Assembly (NCBI GenBank): GCA_002633005.1
Contig: NMRA01000025.1
Location: forward strand, 469,502-529,476
DNA from: Phoronis australis
Taxonomy: Eukaryota; Phoronida; Phoronidae
Direction of reading: 5' to 3'
Length of the DNA stretch: 59,975 nt
Under the pieces are notes generated by a model. The model had not been told where the DNA came from and searched no databases. It saw only the letters and a program-made list of their open reading frames with translations. Position 1 is the stretch's first letter. Each line of letters starts with the position of its first letter. Made by a program: the position numbers and the translations under genes. Shown here in pieces: positions 1-13,100 of this stretch.

Positions 1-940
1 TTCATTCATCTTGTATTCTGAAGTGCTTAAAGTAAAACATCTGTGATTATTAGCATTAACCACACTTTTAATCGAGTTAACAATTACTCCCTCATCGGGG
101 CTCATAATGCACCGGAAGAGGTCAATTAGTGGAAAGGTCATCAAAAAATTAATATGTTATTTCTCCTACAATTTTAAAGAATTCCTTTTCATATTGGTAA
201 ACGGGTTGCTGTCAATAACTTCCCATAATAATTCCAGTAATACGCACGCGCAGAGTCCGTTATTGTCACGCCGTGACAATAATCATTCTAGAGTGGGAGA
301 CTATGATACACATGATACCCAATTACATCTAAATGGGGCAATACATAGGCCAAGGCAATACATAGGGCAATACATAAGGCAAAACCTGCTAAGATTTCCA
401 TGATGGCAATACATTACATGCTAACCTATATATAACTGGTTTCTACAAAACTCAGTGAAATTTGAGTTAATGTTCAAATCGTGTGGTTATGTGATTGCAT
501 TTGAATTAGACAGCCCCCATGTAGTTGAAATAAATGCCTTGCAGTACTTATTCAATACAGTAACGTGCTGGTAATCGCTCCGTGTCTAAAGTGAATTGCA
601 AAGTCATAAAGGTTCTGATTGATGTATATTTGGGTTCCAACGAAAGCTTTAATGTCGAACTATCTGATGAGTGGACTGCCACAGAACTGTGTTTTGTGGT
701 TTTACTGTATTTTGACTCTGAACTTTGTGAGTATCGATGAAAATTTTTGCTGCAATACCAATATCCTGCTGTGTACTCTTCCTGGTTGCCTATTCAAGGT
801 GCAGCATTCAGCTGAACGGAACTCAATAGGTGATAACCCACTGCATTGCTACTGCTATGTATTTGGGACAACTGCATTGTTTCCCGCATTGTGTCTATCC
901 ATGTTTCCAACCAGAGAAGCACCATGACAATGTAAATGAC
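1..940. other. No recognisable gene; AT-rich flank upstream of the LINE
   Basis: I see no conserved domain or convincing exon here. The small open frames overlap one another on both strands without family similarity. A short direct repetition of a 'gggcaatacata' type word occurs around 335-380. Confidence 0.5.
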
Positions 941-1206
941 TGGCATGAGTCTTTTAATGTGGGAATTCCCCTAGTCACTGAATCTGCTACCAATAACAGT
1001 GAGGTTCTTTGCGGTCCTGAACAGAAAGATGACACAGTTGCAACCACGGAAACGTGGCTCAAACCAGACCACGCTCTCAATGGTTTCTCCGATTTTCTTA
1101 ATTTCAGAGAACATTAATGAATCAACCCCGTCAATCTCTGGCAGTATCCTGAGTGACCATGGTCCCGATATTCTATCTGATTTAAAATACACCAAAGGTC
1201 TCCATA

Positions 1207-1941
1207 TTGGACACTAATATAGTGTCACTGACTGACCGAATTGATGATCTGCGTTTAATTATGAGTCAAAAACCCATCGATATGTTTTGCTTGAATGAAA
1301 CATGGCTCTCTTCTATCATCGATGATTCTGAGATCGCCATCGACGGCTTTGAATTGAATAGGAACGACCGTAACAGGAAAGGTGGTGGTGTTGCCATCTA
1401 CACGAAAGAAGGACTAACTAGCCGTCAGCTCCAGCACCATGACGAACAGGTGCAGTCGCTCTGGGTTGAGATTGATATTCCTTAATCGAAGAATTTGATT
1501 ATTGGATAAGTCTACAGACCACCCTCTGCGAACGCAAAATACACAGAAAAAATGACTGATCATTTAAAAAGTATTGTTCATAATCAAGCTCACACTAACA
1601 AAGATTTTATTGTTACTGGTGATTTTAATCATGATGCTTTGTGTAAGAAGACAGTGGGTAAGATTAAGGCATGGGAACGAGAGTTGGGTAAGCAGATTAT
1701 TATTAATGTGCCCACAAGGGTTACCGACAAAACTTCCACATGCCTTGATCTTATTCTTGTATCAAACGTTGACAAAGTTTTTACATTTGATAGTATACCC
1801 ATTGGGATTAGTGATCATAATCTTGTATTCACAGCGTATAAGACTTGTCGCCCTAGGTTTCCGCCACGTATCATTACTAAGCGTTCATATCGCACCTTCG
1901 ATAACGAAGACTTTCTCAGAGATCTACAGGCGATTGATTAG
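1207..1941 (+). pseudogene. LINE endonuclease domain remnant
   Basis: This is the endonuclease that nicks the target DNA for target-primed reverse transcription. The first piece (1207-1485) carries the NETWL motif and a GGGVAIY motif. The second piece (1552-1941), in the same frame, carries TGDFNHDAL and ISDHNLV, which match the catalytic GDFN and SDH blocks of the APE-like fold. Between them lie two in-frame stops, at 1483 and about 1506, on either side of a readable VYRPPSAN motif. The frame closes at the TAG at 1939-1941, after which the homologous text continues through a frameshift. The catalytic motifs are preserved but the reading frame is not, so this is a dead copy. Confidence 0.88.
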
Positions 1942-1976
1942 GGCGCCGCTACCACCGCTGTTGACCCCGATGCCGC

Positions 1977-2638
1977 TTGGCGACTTTCAAGCAAGGTTTC
2001 ATTAGAGTAATTAATAATCATGCCCCCGTAATCCAATTGAAATTAAAGTGCAAATCACCCGAGTGGTATAATGATAACCTCATAGCTCTCTCTCGCAAGA
2101 GAGAATACCTAAAGCGAATAGCTCAGCGTACTCGAAATTCATCTGACTGGGGTATCTTTAAGAAAGCTATAAATAAGGTAAACAATGCTCTTAAACGGGC
2201 TAAGGCTGAGTATTACGACCAAGTTATTAATGAAAACAAATCTAACGGAAAAACTCTCTGGAAAATCATAAATCAATTTTACCTAACAAGTCTAAATCTG
2301 TCGCAAATGAATTTCTAATTGGAAACGATGTTGTTTCGGACAAAAGTAAAATAGCAAATGCATTTAATGACTTTTTTACTGGCATTGGCCAAAAACTTGC
2401 TGAGAATTTCAGTATGTCAACTATTGAGCTCCCGCCCAAGATACAAGAGGGAATATCATTTAAGTTTCAAGACATTCAAGTTGACTACGTCCGAGAACAA
2501 ATAAAAACTCTGAACTCTAGTAGTTCCAGTGGCATCGATAGCATTGATATCAAACTATTAAAACTGGTGTCTCAACAAATAGCTGAGCCCCTTACCAATA
2601 TCATGAATTTAAGTTTAAAAACGGCCACAATTCCTTGA
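1977..2638 (+). pseudogene. LINE linker region between endonuclease and reverse transcriptase
   Basis: The stretch encodes the basic segment typical of LINE ORF2 linkers: KSPEWYNDNL followed by many Lys and Arg residues. It then continues, through a frameshift near 2318-2414, into an acidic segment that ends just before the RT with SSSSGIDSIDIKLLK, the SGxDxIxxxxLK pattern that precedes RT motif 1. The in-frame TGA at 2636-2638 interrupts the usual 'P..WK.s.VtPv' transition into the RT. No separate function is inferred. Confidence 0.8.
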
Positions 2639-2647
2639 GAATGGAAG

Positions 2648-3958
2648 ATGTCAGTTGTTACTCCTGTTTCTAAAGATGGTGAAAAGTCAAGTTGCGAAAA
2701 TTATAGACCAATATCGGTCCTCCCTGCAGTGTCCAAAATTCTTGAAAGGTGTGTTCAAAAGCAGCTTCACCAATTCCTGGAACAAAATTCTCTTCTCTCG
2801 GCAGCACAGTCTGGTTTCCGCCCCTTGCATTCCACTCTTACTACAAACATTCATGCTGCTGAGTTTATCTTTAATAATATGGATCAGGGGAGGCTTACTG
2901 GTGCTATCTTTGTTGACCTTAAGAAAGCCTTTGGCACTGTGGACCATGGTATCCTATTGCAGAAACTAGAGTCTTATGGAGTTAATGATAACGAACTCCT
3001 TTGGTTTAGAAACTACTTATACGACCGTAAACAGGCCACCAAATACGGTGTTATACTTTCTGACTACTCAACCGTAATCACGGTTCCATTTTGGGCCCTC
3101 TATTATTCACTATAATTGTGAACGACCTCCCTACTGGCCTCCACAACAGTGTCCCAGTTTTATACGCTGATGACACTGCAATTATGTCCACAGATGGATC
3201 AGTAAAAGAACTCGAAACTTCTGTCAACGATGAGCTAGCCCTTATCCATGACTGACTGATTCAAAATAAACTCACTCTTAACGTAAGTAAAACCAAGTCG
3301 ATGCTGTTTGGAGCCCACCAGAAATTAAAACAACAAAAACTATCCCTTTCTATCAGCAGTTCTCCCATCGAGAATGTTGACATGTTTAAGTACTTGGGCC
3401 TTATTTTAGATCCCAATCTTAAATTTAATATGCACATAGATCATATCACAAAGAAATTACCAAAGAAAATCGGTGTACTTAAACGTCTAGGCAAATTTCT
3501 TAATGTCAGTACTCTTAAGACCCTTTACCATTCTATTATTCAGCCTCATATTGATTATTGTTTACCGGTTTGGGGGCACACTAGTGACACAATTGTCGGC
3601 AAAGTCCAAGTAATCCAAAATAGAGTCGCCAGGGCTACCCTGGGTACTAGAATTAGGGACACTAGGGTTGACGACTTGTATTCCAAGCTGGGATTTATGA
3701 AAGTAAGACAAAGAAACAAATATCTCTCTGCCTATTGTATGTACAGATGTATCAATGGCTTGGCTCCAGCATATCTCAGCAGTAGATTCAATAGCAGTCA
3801 GGCTGTATATTCTACACATTCTTCTGTTGTTGGCAATGTTTCTTCTAAAAAAATTAAAACCGAGTGCAGCTGCTATAATATGGAATTCTCTTAGCCCAGA
3901 AATTAAACGGTCCAATTCAATCAATTTTCTTAAAATAAATATTAAAAAGTGGCTGTAA
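2648..3958 (+). pseudogene. LINE reverse transcriptase, degenerate
   Basis: Ordered RT motifs are readable: VTPVSKDGEKSSCENYRPIS, LLSAAQSGFRP, then FVDLKKAF with the first catalytic Asp. The third motif is damaged, because the expected GVPQGS..GPLLF block has lost several bases near 3088-3095, which shifts the frame. YADDT, carrying the catalytic Asp pair, is intact near 3160. A stop follows in the SKTK region at about 3253. The C-terminal part (3301-3894) has the usual YLG, HI and YHSIIQPHIDYCLPVW blocks. The very end shifts frame again, and the normal C-terminus IIWNSLSPEIK ... KKWL is read at 3840-3958. Length and motif order fit a near-complete but inactive RT. Confidence 0.9.
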
Positions 3959-4289
3959 TTTACCTAACCTTTTATACCCTGCCTGTCTTAATCATGTCAT
4001 TTTTTCATTGTCGTAAATACTCTCACTGTCTAGAGTCATCTCTTAATTTATTTCATCTGTCTTGGTTAAATTTTTACTATTATTCGTCATTTAGTTAATG
4101 TCTTGATTCTTAACCTGTTATAATTGTGTCTTTGTTACGTATACTTCATTGTTGTTTTATTACTTCATTGTATTACATTACTATTTTTCTTTATGAGGGC
4201 CCTGTTGGAAAGCAGTGCTATCACTGAAGAGGCCACCCTCATTTTAAATATCACAATAATAAATAAGTAATAAATAAATAAATGATAAA

Positions 4290-5371
4290 ATGGCTTCATG
4301 TGACCATTCAATACTAATTTTAAGTGTGAAGAGTACCAGTTTGCGCCAATGGGTCCGTTTCTGCTTCTGCGAGCGTCGTCAGTGGTTATGCACTTAACCC
4401 CGACAAACTAGTGCATGTAAATTCTGCAGAATGGCGCCTGTTCGATGCAATTGATAACAAATAACGTGCATGGAAATGTGTATTTTAGTGCTTTTCTGTG
4501 CAATTGGTTTCTAGGTTATTGGCATGAGGGCATGCGCAGTAACAACTCCTCGCATGATCTTGATAATGGTGGTGAAGACATGTAGGCCTATGATGGTGAT
4601 GATGAGCATTGCATGTCTACTTCGTGGCATTTGGAATGAACTAGTCAAATGCTAAGACGACGACGTAGTGGTATGCAAGTTGTATAATAAAGTTGAACTT
4701 TCAGAAAAAAGTGCATCTGTATATCACTTGATAAGTGCACCAAACAGTCTTAAATTTTGGAATTGAAGTTTGTTTATATGTACAATCCGTATACTAGTGT
4801 CTAGCTCAAAATTCATGGTTGGATTAAGTGTCTTATGATTTGCTGATTGAATGCTAAACAAAAGTTGTGCCTGTTACTGAAATTTGGTCTTACACATGAT
4901 TGTGCACTGAAGTTGAAACGTAAATTTTTGAAAAAATATTTCGAAAATCTGATATTATCTTTCTTTCAATCGACCCAATCCGATACATTATGAGCCATAA
5001 CAGAAGAATATCGGCAAATATAAACAAAACGTAGAATGAGAGACGTCTAGCGGTTGATGCACTAGAATACAAGTTGAATCAGAAAAGTAAAGTCGAAATT
5101 CCAAAGAATAAATGCACCTGATGATCCCATAAGGGCATCAAATGAACTCAAATTTGGAATCGAAAATGATTTTCGCGTAGTGGTCACATGTCTACATTTG
5201 CTCAACATTAATTTTTGCTCTCAGTGACCTTGGGTATCATATAAATTCTGATTGGATACTGAACTGGATCGGTTTGAGAAGTGGCGCGTTTAATTGGCAC
5301 GGCAATTTGCACGTGAGCAGTGAAGTTGAAAAGCAAACTTATAATTGTAAGCGAAGTTACATTTTCAAATT
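4290..5371. repeat. Diverged ~400-bp direct repeat, no gene
   Basis: Two diverged copies of one segment lie roughly at 4690-5075 and 5095-5370. They share words such as 'aagtgcaYctg', 'aaattttggaattgaa' and 'tgaagttgaaa'. No open frame in the block looks coding. Confidence 0.35.
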
Positions 5372-5850
5372 CTAATGACGCTTTTGCCAAATGGCAACTC
5401 CCGGTTACGGTGGCCCGAAAGTATCATCGCTATTTTAGTTTATTATTTTTTTATTTTTCCTTTTCCACCTAGGATGAAATATTTCAACCTAGGTGGAAAT
5501 TATTTAAACCTAGGTGGAAATTATTTTCACACTGGTGGAAAATATTTCAACCTAGGTGGAAATTATTTTCACCCGGGTGGAAACTATTTCAACCTAGGTG
5601 GAAATTATTTCAACCTAGGTGAAAATTATTTTCACCCGGGTGGAAATTATTTTCACCTGGGTGGAAACTATTTCAGCCTAGGTGGAAATTATTTCAACCT
5701 AGGTGGAAATTATTTTCACCTGGGTGGAAACTATTTCAACCTAGGTGGAAATTATTTTCACCCGGGTGGAAACTATTTCAACCTAGGTGGAACTTATTTT
5801 AACCCGGGTGGAAACNCTAATGACGCTTTTGCCAAATGGCAACTCCCGGT
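5372..5850. repeat. Assembly join: 34-bp sequence repeated on both sides of the minisatellite
   Basis: The 34 bases at 5372-5405 recur exactly at 5817-5850, immediately after a single N at 5816. The arrangement looks like two contig ends that overlap but were scaffolded instead of merged. The order and length of the minisatellite between them should therefore not be trusted. Confidence 0.75.
5471..5815. repeat. Minisatellite, 21-bp unit, about 16 copies, palindromic core
   Basis: The unit reads approximately CCTAGGTGGAAATTATTTCAA, with a second class of units carrying CCCGGG in place of CCTAGG. Each unit has a self-complementary centre (CACCCGGGTGG or ACCTAGGT). Because 21 is a multiple of 3, every frame free of stops stays open. 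That explains a spurious 172-codon frame (5375-5893) of a repeating NLGGNYF heptad. I treat it as a DNA repeat, not a gene. Confidence 0.9.
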
Positions 5851-5899
5851 ACATTTTAGAACACAGAAACACAGCATTTTAAATGTTATGTAATTTGAA

Positions 5900-8800
5900 T
5901 GGCGTGTGAATTTCAAAAATTGTTCTTTAATCGTTTAGGCCCATCGAGGTCTAAAGCAAGCCAGAATATGATTATAACCGTAGAGCAAATGTACTATGCA
6001 AAGGTACGCGCAGAGTCATCATTGTAGCCTATGAAAACTGCCGTTAATGTTTTAAGAACATTATTTAAATGGTTACTAAATAAAACCAATGCAATGTTTT
6101 ATGCATGCCAATCTACTTAATAGGAAGACATTCAGAGTAGTCAACTGTCAAAACAGTGAACCTTCGGAGTTGGTATGTTACCAAATAAGCAAAGCCCCTT
6201 TGATTGCACTCACGCTAAATCTTGTGAGACCTTTTGTGTTTCTAGTCATGCGCATTAGGAATGTGAAACGACTATCAAATTAGAATAATACTAAAAGCAT
6301 TAAACCATCCAGTGACACTAACGATTTTCGATTAAATAACGCGCAATATAGTCACTGCGCTACAGAAGATAATTTCCGTCTTACTTGAATATATGTAATA
6401 ATTAGTGTCCATGACGTAGGATTTTAAATTACATGTACATATATAATGCGTTTGTTTATTAAACGAGTGAACAAGAGTCAATACAGGCGAGCTTTGGCGA
6501 CCATTACGCAAATTCATGCTTTAAGACTAAAAAATCTCATTTTGGCGATTCTTTTTCGATGGGAACGATTTTTTGAAGTCACAAGCTTTGATCAAGGTAT
6601 AAAACAAAAAAATTGTGTTGTGTTTTTGTGGTTGTATTACAAATCGTCAATTCTCGCAGATGTCTACCAAGGATTCGATGAAATCAAGCCTGGTGACTTA
6701 ATAAAAGTGTTTGGGCATCTGGCCAGTGTCACTTAGTTGCGCTAGCAGTTAGTGGCCGCGGCGCTTCAGGCTCTAATCCGTGGTCAGACTGGGTTGAGTT
6801 CCGTAGACGCAAGAATCTCGCCATCTAAGTTAGTGCGCTCACTTGAAGCCATGCTGGACGCACTGCTGAAAAGTCAATTTGCCGAGTCCTGTCTCGTGCA
6901 ACGATAAGCTGCCAGCTCAGTTCCAGTGAAAATATCACCTGCGATTTGAAACCAACTGCAAAACGATAAGTGGTGCAAATCAAAAGTTGTTTCTGTAAAG
7001 AAAGGCGATTCATAGCCGCTTTAAATGATTCAGTGTTACATGTATGCATAGTTTGCACAAAGACTATCGGGTTGAGTTTTACTGTGGAGCCAATTTCAAG
7101 TACCCTAATAAAAACTCTTGACATCACTTCCGCCTTATGACCGTAAAGGTTCTTGTCACGTGTCACATCTGACATGCGCTTATGTAAGACCTTATCGACA
7201 AGTCTGCAATTAAGAAAATATCTAGAAAAGTGTAAATTTTAACTCAGTGAAAGTATATATTTTCTGGAAGTAGAAAAACGCAAAATTTTGTTTTTGACTT
7301 TTTATCAAACTTTCTTTACTTGGGTCACGTGGCCATGTCTTTTTAGTAATATTTATCAAAGAATGAAAAGTACATTGATAATAAAACAACGATATCAATC
7401 ACATAATCAATGTTCAAGGTGAGATTTCAAAGACCCTGTTACTGTTTTCTAAAATTTCATTTCGTTTTATCGTTTTTGAAATATTTTCATAAAACCCATC
7501 ACAGTGTTATTTTTATAGCTTCTCAAGAAAAGTGAAACATTGTTAAAATAATTCCTATCAGCTTTTTTAAGACTAATGCCAAAAGCATTAGATTCAAATT
7601 AATATGAATCCAATCATCCGTTTCCGAGATATGATGGTCTGAATTTTCCCAAATTTGGTTGAAAAAATTATGTGCTTTTATTTGGTGTTTCTAATATGAC
7701 ATTAGTGAATTAAAAAAAACATCAATATCATATCAAAAACACAAAAATTCAACAACACCAGTCGATCAGCTGTCAAACTAGAACACTTGCAAACTTTATT
7801 TGACGAGATGTCAATTAGCTGATCTCGAGTTATGAGCATTTAATGGTTGATACATATTACGTAGAATTGGGACAACCAATCACGGCATTAGTCCTCCTCC
7901 ATTGTTTTAACTGTGTCATCACAATTTATCGCTCGTTTTTTGGCGATTTGATGCGCAGTAATGAATAGTGAGGTACTGCGTTTGTCGTGCTTGTGGCAAC
8001 TCAGTATTTGAGCACGCTTTGGCTCCTTTCCGCGCTCTCTCGCAGGATACCAGAGAAGAGAATATATGGCTCAAATTTGTAAAAGAAACCGGCGTGTCAG
8101 TAGACATGACACATTGGCGCTGGAGACGTTCACACGTCCGTAGAGCCAAGAGACTCTCGCGTTGTCAAACGGGCCAAATTGTGAGAGGCAGTCAGGTGAG
8201 CATCTAATTATTGTCTTCAGCTACGTTTGATGACTAATTGAAAGTGAAACACTACGCTCACTGGATAATGAGGTGGTTGAAAACCAGATCCTTTAAATCC
8301 TCTTCAAAACATATATTTGCTGTGAATAGTTTCTACCATTTAACTTTATATTTTTATCAATCCTAATTAAAACTTGTCAAGCAGGATTTGTTGTCGGACT
8401 GCCATGCTGTCACTCGATCGATCAACAGTTAACTACACTTAGTCAACGGTGAGCAATTTGATTAGGACTTTCTAAAGTGATAAAATAAACATGAAAATTT
8501 GTTCTGAGTAAACTTAGTTAACTTTGGCAAACTTGATGATGAGATTCAATTGTTTCACTGTTCTTCAGATCATTGATTTTTAAAGTGTTCAACTTTTTAA
8601 GGGTCATTGTGAATAATTGAAAAGCTGCAACAAGCAACAAGTAGAAAACTGGACCACAAATTTTGAGACTTCCGCTTGACTAATTATATCAAAAGAAATT
8701 TGGTCACATGATACCATTTAGCTGCAAATGTTATTTTCTTTTATGTTCATCTTAAAGTCACGTGACACTATCATAGTCAAAATTATATTGTACAGGCTTT

Positions 8801-9828
8801 CTTCTCAGAAGATATATACGCTTACAGTCTTAAATTCTCCAGTTTATGGATACCGTAAAACTTAATAGAAACTAATATCAGCCGGTCTCCAGTAGCGGGC
8901 AGGTAATTAGAAACGATGATTAACAATCAACAGGTCTCCAAGAATAGCCGCCTGGTCTCCACTATTAGTAAAATCCTGTAAGGTCAACACACGACTTTAG
9001 AGCTGACGATTCACAAAGGCGATTATGTCTGTTTGTCTAGTTGTTTAGGCCTGGTAATTAATAAACTCCGAATCTCCGCTAAACGCCGATAGAGGCCAGG
9101 TCTAACGTTCGTACTCTGAAAATCATAAAATACATATAACACCTTATCGACAAATTTGTATATTTAACCCACTACGCAAAAAGACAATAAATTTAAACTC
9201 AGTGAAAAAATATATGCTAGTAGAATGCCTTTAGAATTTCTTTATTGACTGTTTAACAGTATGGTATTAACTGTAAATCAAGGAATCCACGTGCTAAATG
9301 ACACACCAGCCATTTCTGAGATAGTAAATTCCAAATTTAGCCAAATTTGATCATTTTCCTGGGTCGCATATACGTTGTATTGTTAACAAACGGACTTCTT
9401 GAAGAAACTTGGTGGTAGTTGGCCAAATGCACAAATGTTCTCAGACAATTCTTGCTAACAAATGCAATACAAAAAGCTATGGTAACAAATAACAGAGACA
9501 AATGTACAGTTTTAAGAATGAGTATCGATATACATTGGTTGCACACCCGTACTGTACATGAAAATTTGACTACGTCTAGTTTTAGTTCTTGCCCGTTAGC
9601 CCTTCATACGCAAGCCAGGACTGAGCTCGCTCTGAATACTATGTAACTAATTAGGTATAAGTGGGCGAGTTCGATTGGTGGGAAAATACATAACACGAGT
9701 ATTCCTTCCAGTAATCGTTATCCATGCTACTGAATTGATTGACGCCGACGTCACACTGAGGCGCTTTAAAGGTACGTACTTTTCAACATTGATTTTTGTG
9801 TATCTAATGCATTGCACGCACTTTGTAA
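5900..9828. other. Intergenic block with old repeats, no supported gene
   Basis: No domain or splice-bounded exon was recognised. Diverged copies of one repeat are visible at about 7190-7340/7590-7660 and 9130-9350, sharing 'accttatcgacaa', 'ttaaactcagtgaaa' and 'ccaaatttg' words. The words GGTCTCCA or GGTCTCCAG occur three times between 8884 and 8960. The few open frames of 60-116 codons look random. Confidence 0.4.
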
Positions 9829-10144
9829 ATGGACATCATGAGAATACATAGCTTTGTACTTGCTATGTTTCTTCATCATTTTCTGGGGAAACCATTTTGC
9901 CATTGCATGCAGAGTTATTTCGAAACGCTAGTTGGACACCAAGGGCAAAAATATTCACTGAACACGTCGAAAAGCTATAGCACCGACAGCAAATCCATCT
10001 GTTCTCAACTGTGCCTCTTGCAGTTTCAAGGAAATTGCACGTTCTTTAGCCTCAACAAAGAAGCAAAAACGTGTCAAATTTTCTCGGAGAAATGGAAGAA
10101 TTCCCTTGCAGTGCCTTCTCAGTCCTGGTCCATCACACATAAAG
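9829..10144 (+). CDS. Exon 1: signal peptide and PAN/apple domain
   Basis: Residues 1-25 form a hydrophobic leader (HSFVLAMFLHHFLG) ending near cysteine-containing FCHC. Residues about 26-105 have the spacing of a PAN/apple module, including CSQLCLLQFQGNCTFFSLN and a later CQIF. These cysteines would form the hairpin-loop disulphides of the family. The donor is AAAG|GTAAGA, leaving one base (phase 1). The frame simply runs on into the intron for ten more codons, which are not expected to be translated. Confidence 0.72.
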
Positions 10145-13100
10145 GTAAGATTCAAAAACTTCCTGATTTAATTGCATAAAAATATCGCACATGTTTATTC
10201 AAACTAAGCTTAATAACTACATGTTTGGTGGTGATCATACATACTAGATTGTTGCGCTTGTTTTTTTAGATCATCGACACTTGTCAAACTTTTAAACTGG
10301 AAGAAAGTTCTTCTCATCACACAGTAAATTATGTAAGGGCAAATCTGTTGGCATTTTAGACGTATTCAGATATTTCAAATTTTCGTTAAAATTGGTGCTC
10401 GTTGCACCAGGTGCACTGTTTCTATCGTTTCTTGTGTTGTCGTTATTCCACGCAGCAAGAAGTTATTGTTTAATGGGATATCGTTTAGTAGCCAACAAAA
10501 ATGCATTTGTGGGATTGCATGCTGCAACTTCTTGAACTTGTTACCTTTCACCAGCAGCTATAAAACAATACAGTCCGTTGAGCTTTTTGTGCGTTGAGTA
10601 CAAATCACCAGGGTCTCGTCGTTGTCTGCACACATTGGCTAAAGACAATGCCCCTGTCTTACATTCTTAAACCTTAAACTACTTTGCTATGTTCGTGGGA
10701 TGTGACTCAGCTGTAGTAAGAGCGTCCAGCTACTATTGCGGGGTAAGTGGTTTCGATTCCGAGCTGCTGTTTGTTTCTGAAAAACGACTTTTCTCGCCTA
10801 GACTGTCCCGTTAAATCAGCACCATCCTTGTCATTGTAGCATCACTCGCCTAGACTGTCCCGTTAAATCAACACCATCCTTGTCATTGTAGCATCAAAAA
10901 TGTCTTTGTTACCACTATCGTCACATACATTACTATCGTGATTACTTGGCGGAATTCTTTGAATTCCGACAAGTATGTTGCTCTGTCGTCAAGTTTTTTT
11001 TTGTTTGCACTGTACAGGTCGCAATTCTCTTCTGATTCTCACGCAATTTGCACACGACGTGTGCATTGGAAAGTCCTGGAAGCCTATTGTTTTTAGTCAC
11101 GATCAGATTCAAAATGGCGGACGTGGTGGCCATTTTGTTTCCGATTTCACATTCAAATGCTCATAGAGGCCGCATTTTTTGACGTACAGAGCTGAAACTT
11201 GATACGATTATTGTAAAATACATGTGCTACAACTATCTTGAAAAACGTTGACTTCCAATTAAAGATAGCGGAAATATTGACAATGGCGCATGCGCACCGC
11301 AATATCTGGTGTCGCATTTTTAACGGGAAGAGCAAATGACGTGAATTTTTGCATGTGGATTCCTTGAAGTAGGCTCTTTCAAAAGTTCTGGGATAACGTT
11401 TTTTCAAGCTTACCGTTTTCGAGTTATTTGACTTTGAATTTAAAAAAAACGCAAAATTTCAATTTTTTCGAATGGAATTTTGCGAAACTATCAATCTAGA
11501 TAGAATTTTGGACGGGCTTTCAGAAGATATTTCCATTTTTCGCTACGACGTCTACTTTTTGAATTATTCGAAATTTTCTGATAACGCTGTTCCTGTGTTG
11601 ACAGCTCTTGCTGCCCTGGTGTTGGTTTAGCTTCTGTTGAACAGGACCATGAAGACATTGCTCATAGAAGCCTCATATTTCGACGTGCAGGGCTGAAAAT
11701 TGGTACGATTATTATAGCTTACAAGCACTACAACTGCGCCGTAAATCTTTAACTTCCGGTCAAAGACGGCGGAAATATCGGCAATGGCGCATGCGATAAC
11801 TGGCCGAAAACGTTTTGCCTATTGTCGCTCAAGACTGTAGGTAGCATTAAACAGTCAGGCCGCGGCCACGGAGCATTTTCTAGTCCCTAGAATTTAAGTT
11901 GAGGGCTTGTGTCAGGTTTGGCGGGTGGTTTGTGGAAATTGTTGACAACAATTGCCAGGAAATTTATTTACTTGTGTTTTGAATGAGAAAAGCCAAGTTT
12001 TACCTACTTTTGATGCAAACTGGTGGCTGTCATTTGCTATCAACCTTTGTCGTCTGCTGTTCGAGAAACTGGGTGCGATTTCAGGTGGCTGTCAGACAGA
12101 TCAAATTTGCCAAAAAAGTAGCTGGTAAGAGGCTTAGTTAGAATCTAGTGAGGACGAGCATTCTGAATCTGTAGTCAGACTTTTTCTAGGACTTGCAGGG
12201 AAGTGGTTATTTCGGGGAGAAAGTTGTCAAATTTGGCATTTTTTTTGCAAATAGTTTTCTGTGCCGGGATTTTCTTGCCATGTATATTAACCGATCAGAA
12301 ATCTGTACAGTTCGATAGACTTTTAAACGGGCTTTCATAAAATATTTTTCATTTCTCGCCAGTCGTCATGATCGTCGTCGTCGTCCTCCCCATCGTCCTG
12401 TTTTCGCGTAATTTCGCCAAGTGTCGCTCCTCCGAGCGCTCTCGCACTGTTGCCAGTTTACCGGGTGCGTGAACAAGACTGCAGGCTATTTCTTACTGAT
12501 TTGTTCGCTAGTCACATGAATATTACCGCGTTGTTCATAATCTTCGCCTTCATCGTCATGAAAGTCGTCGTCGTCCTCCCCATCTTCCTGTTTTCACGTA
12601 ATTTCGCCGAGCGCTCTCGTCTTTATCGTCACCTTGACACCTGCCTAAAAACTGATGTGTTCTACAGTATGTGTGTGGAGGCATTGTCGTGTCTTAAAAT
12701 TAAACATCCATTTAGACCACTGATTGGTCTCAAATTGTTTTGTATTCAGATGAGAAATGGTGTTTGGTATCGCAAACGTCTGACAGTTCGTTATTCGCTT
12801 CGACAACGGTTTATCTAATCCAAGAAATCAACTCTGTTTACTAAGGAATAATTTTAGACCCATTTCCACAGGGGTGGAATTCTAAAATCGATTTTTTAAG
12901 GAAGCCATGTTAATAGCCGATTTAAAAACGTTGTTAGTGTGATGCTTATTTGATGCAAAGTTCGTCCGTTTCTGTGTGACGTTGATGTACATTACTAAAC
13001 TAGTATCAGCATTTGCAACAAATTTCCTGGGTTTACCATATTTTGGAATAAACTAAAATATTTTAGGCTATCCCGTCAAACTCCGAGGCTAGTATGCGGA

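Larger units (their letters stand above)
940..4285 (+). mobile_element. Degenerate non-LTR retrotransposon (LINE, CR1/L2/Jockey-type)
   Basis: Remnants of an apurinic-like endonuclease, a linker and a reverse transcriptase follow one another in the right order on the + strand. The 3' end is a short UTR and a (TAAA)n-like tail at about 4253-4285, the kind of tail seen in the CR1/L2 group. The body is broken by at least three in-frame stops and four frameshifts, so this copy cannot move by itself. A separate endonuclease-like snippet (TTETWLKPDH, about 1045-1080) just upstream suggests a second, older fragment of a related LINE or a rearranged 5' end. Clade assignment is a judgement from motif style; a tree of the RT domain would settle it. 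Confidence 0.9.

Noticed and set aside
5375-5893. 172-codon open frame of repeating NLGGNYF heptads
   Set aside because: It is a product of a 21-bp tandem repeat that stays open in frame, includes an N, and crosses an assembly join. There are no gene signals.
12450-12818. 122-codon open frame in intron 1
   Set aside because: It starts inside a locally duplicated segment and shows no family pattern or splice support.
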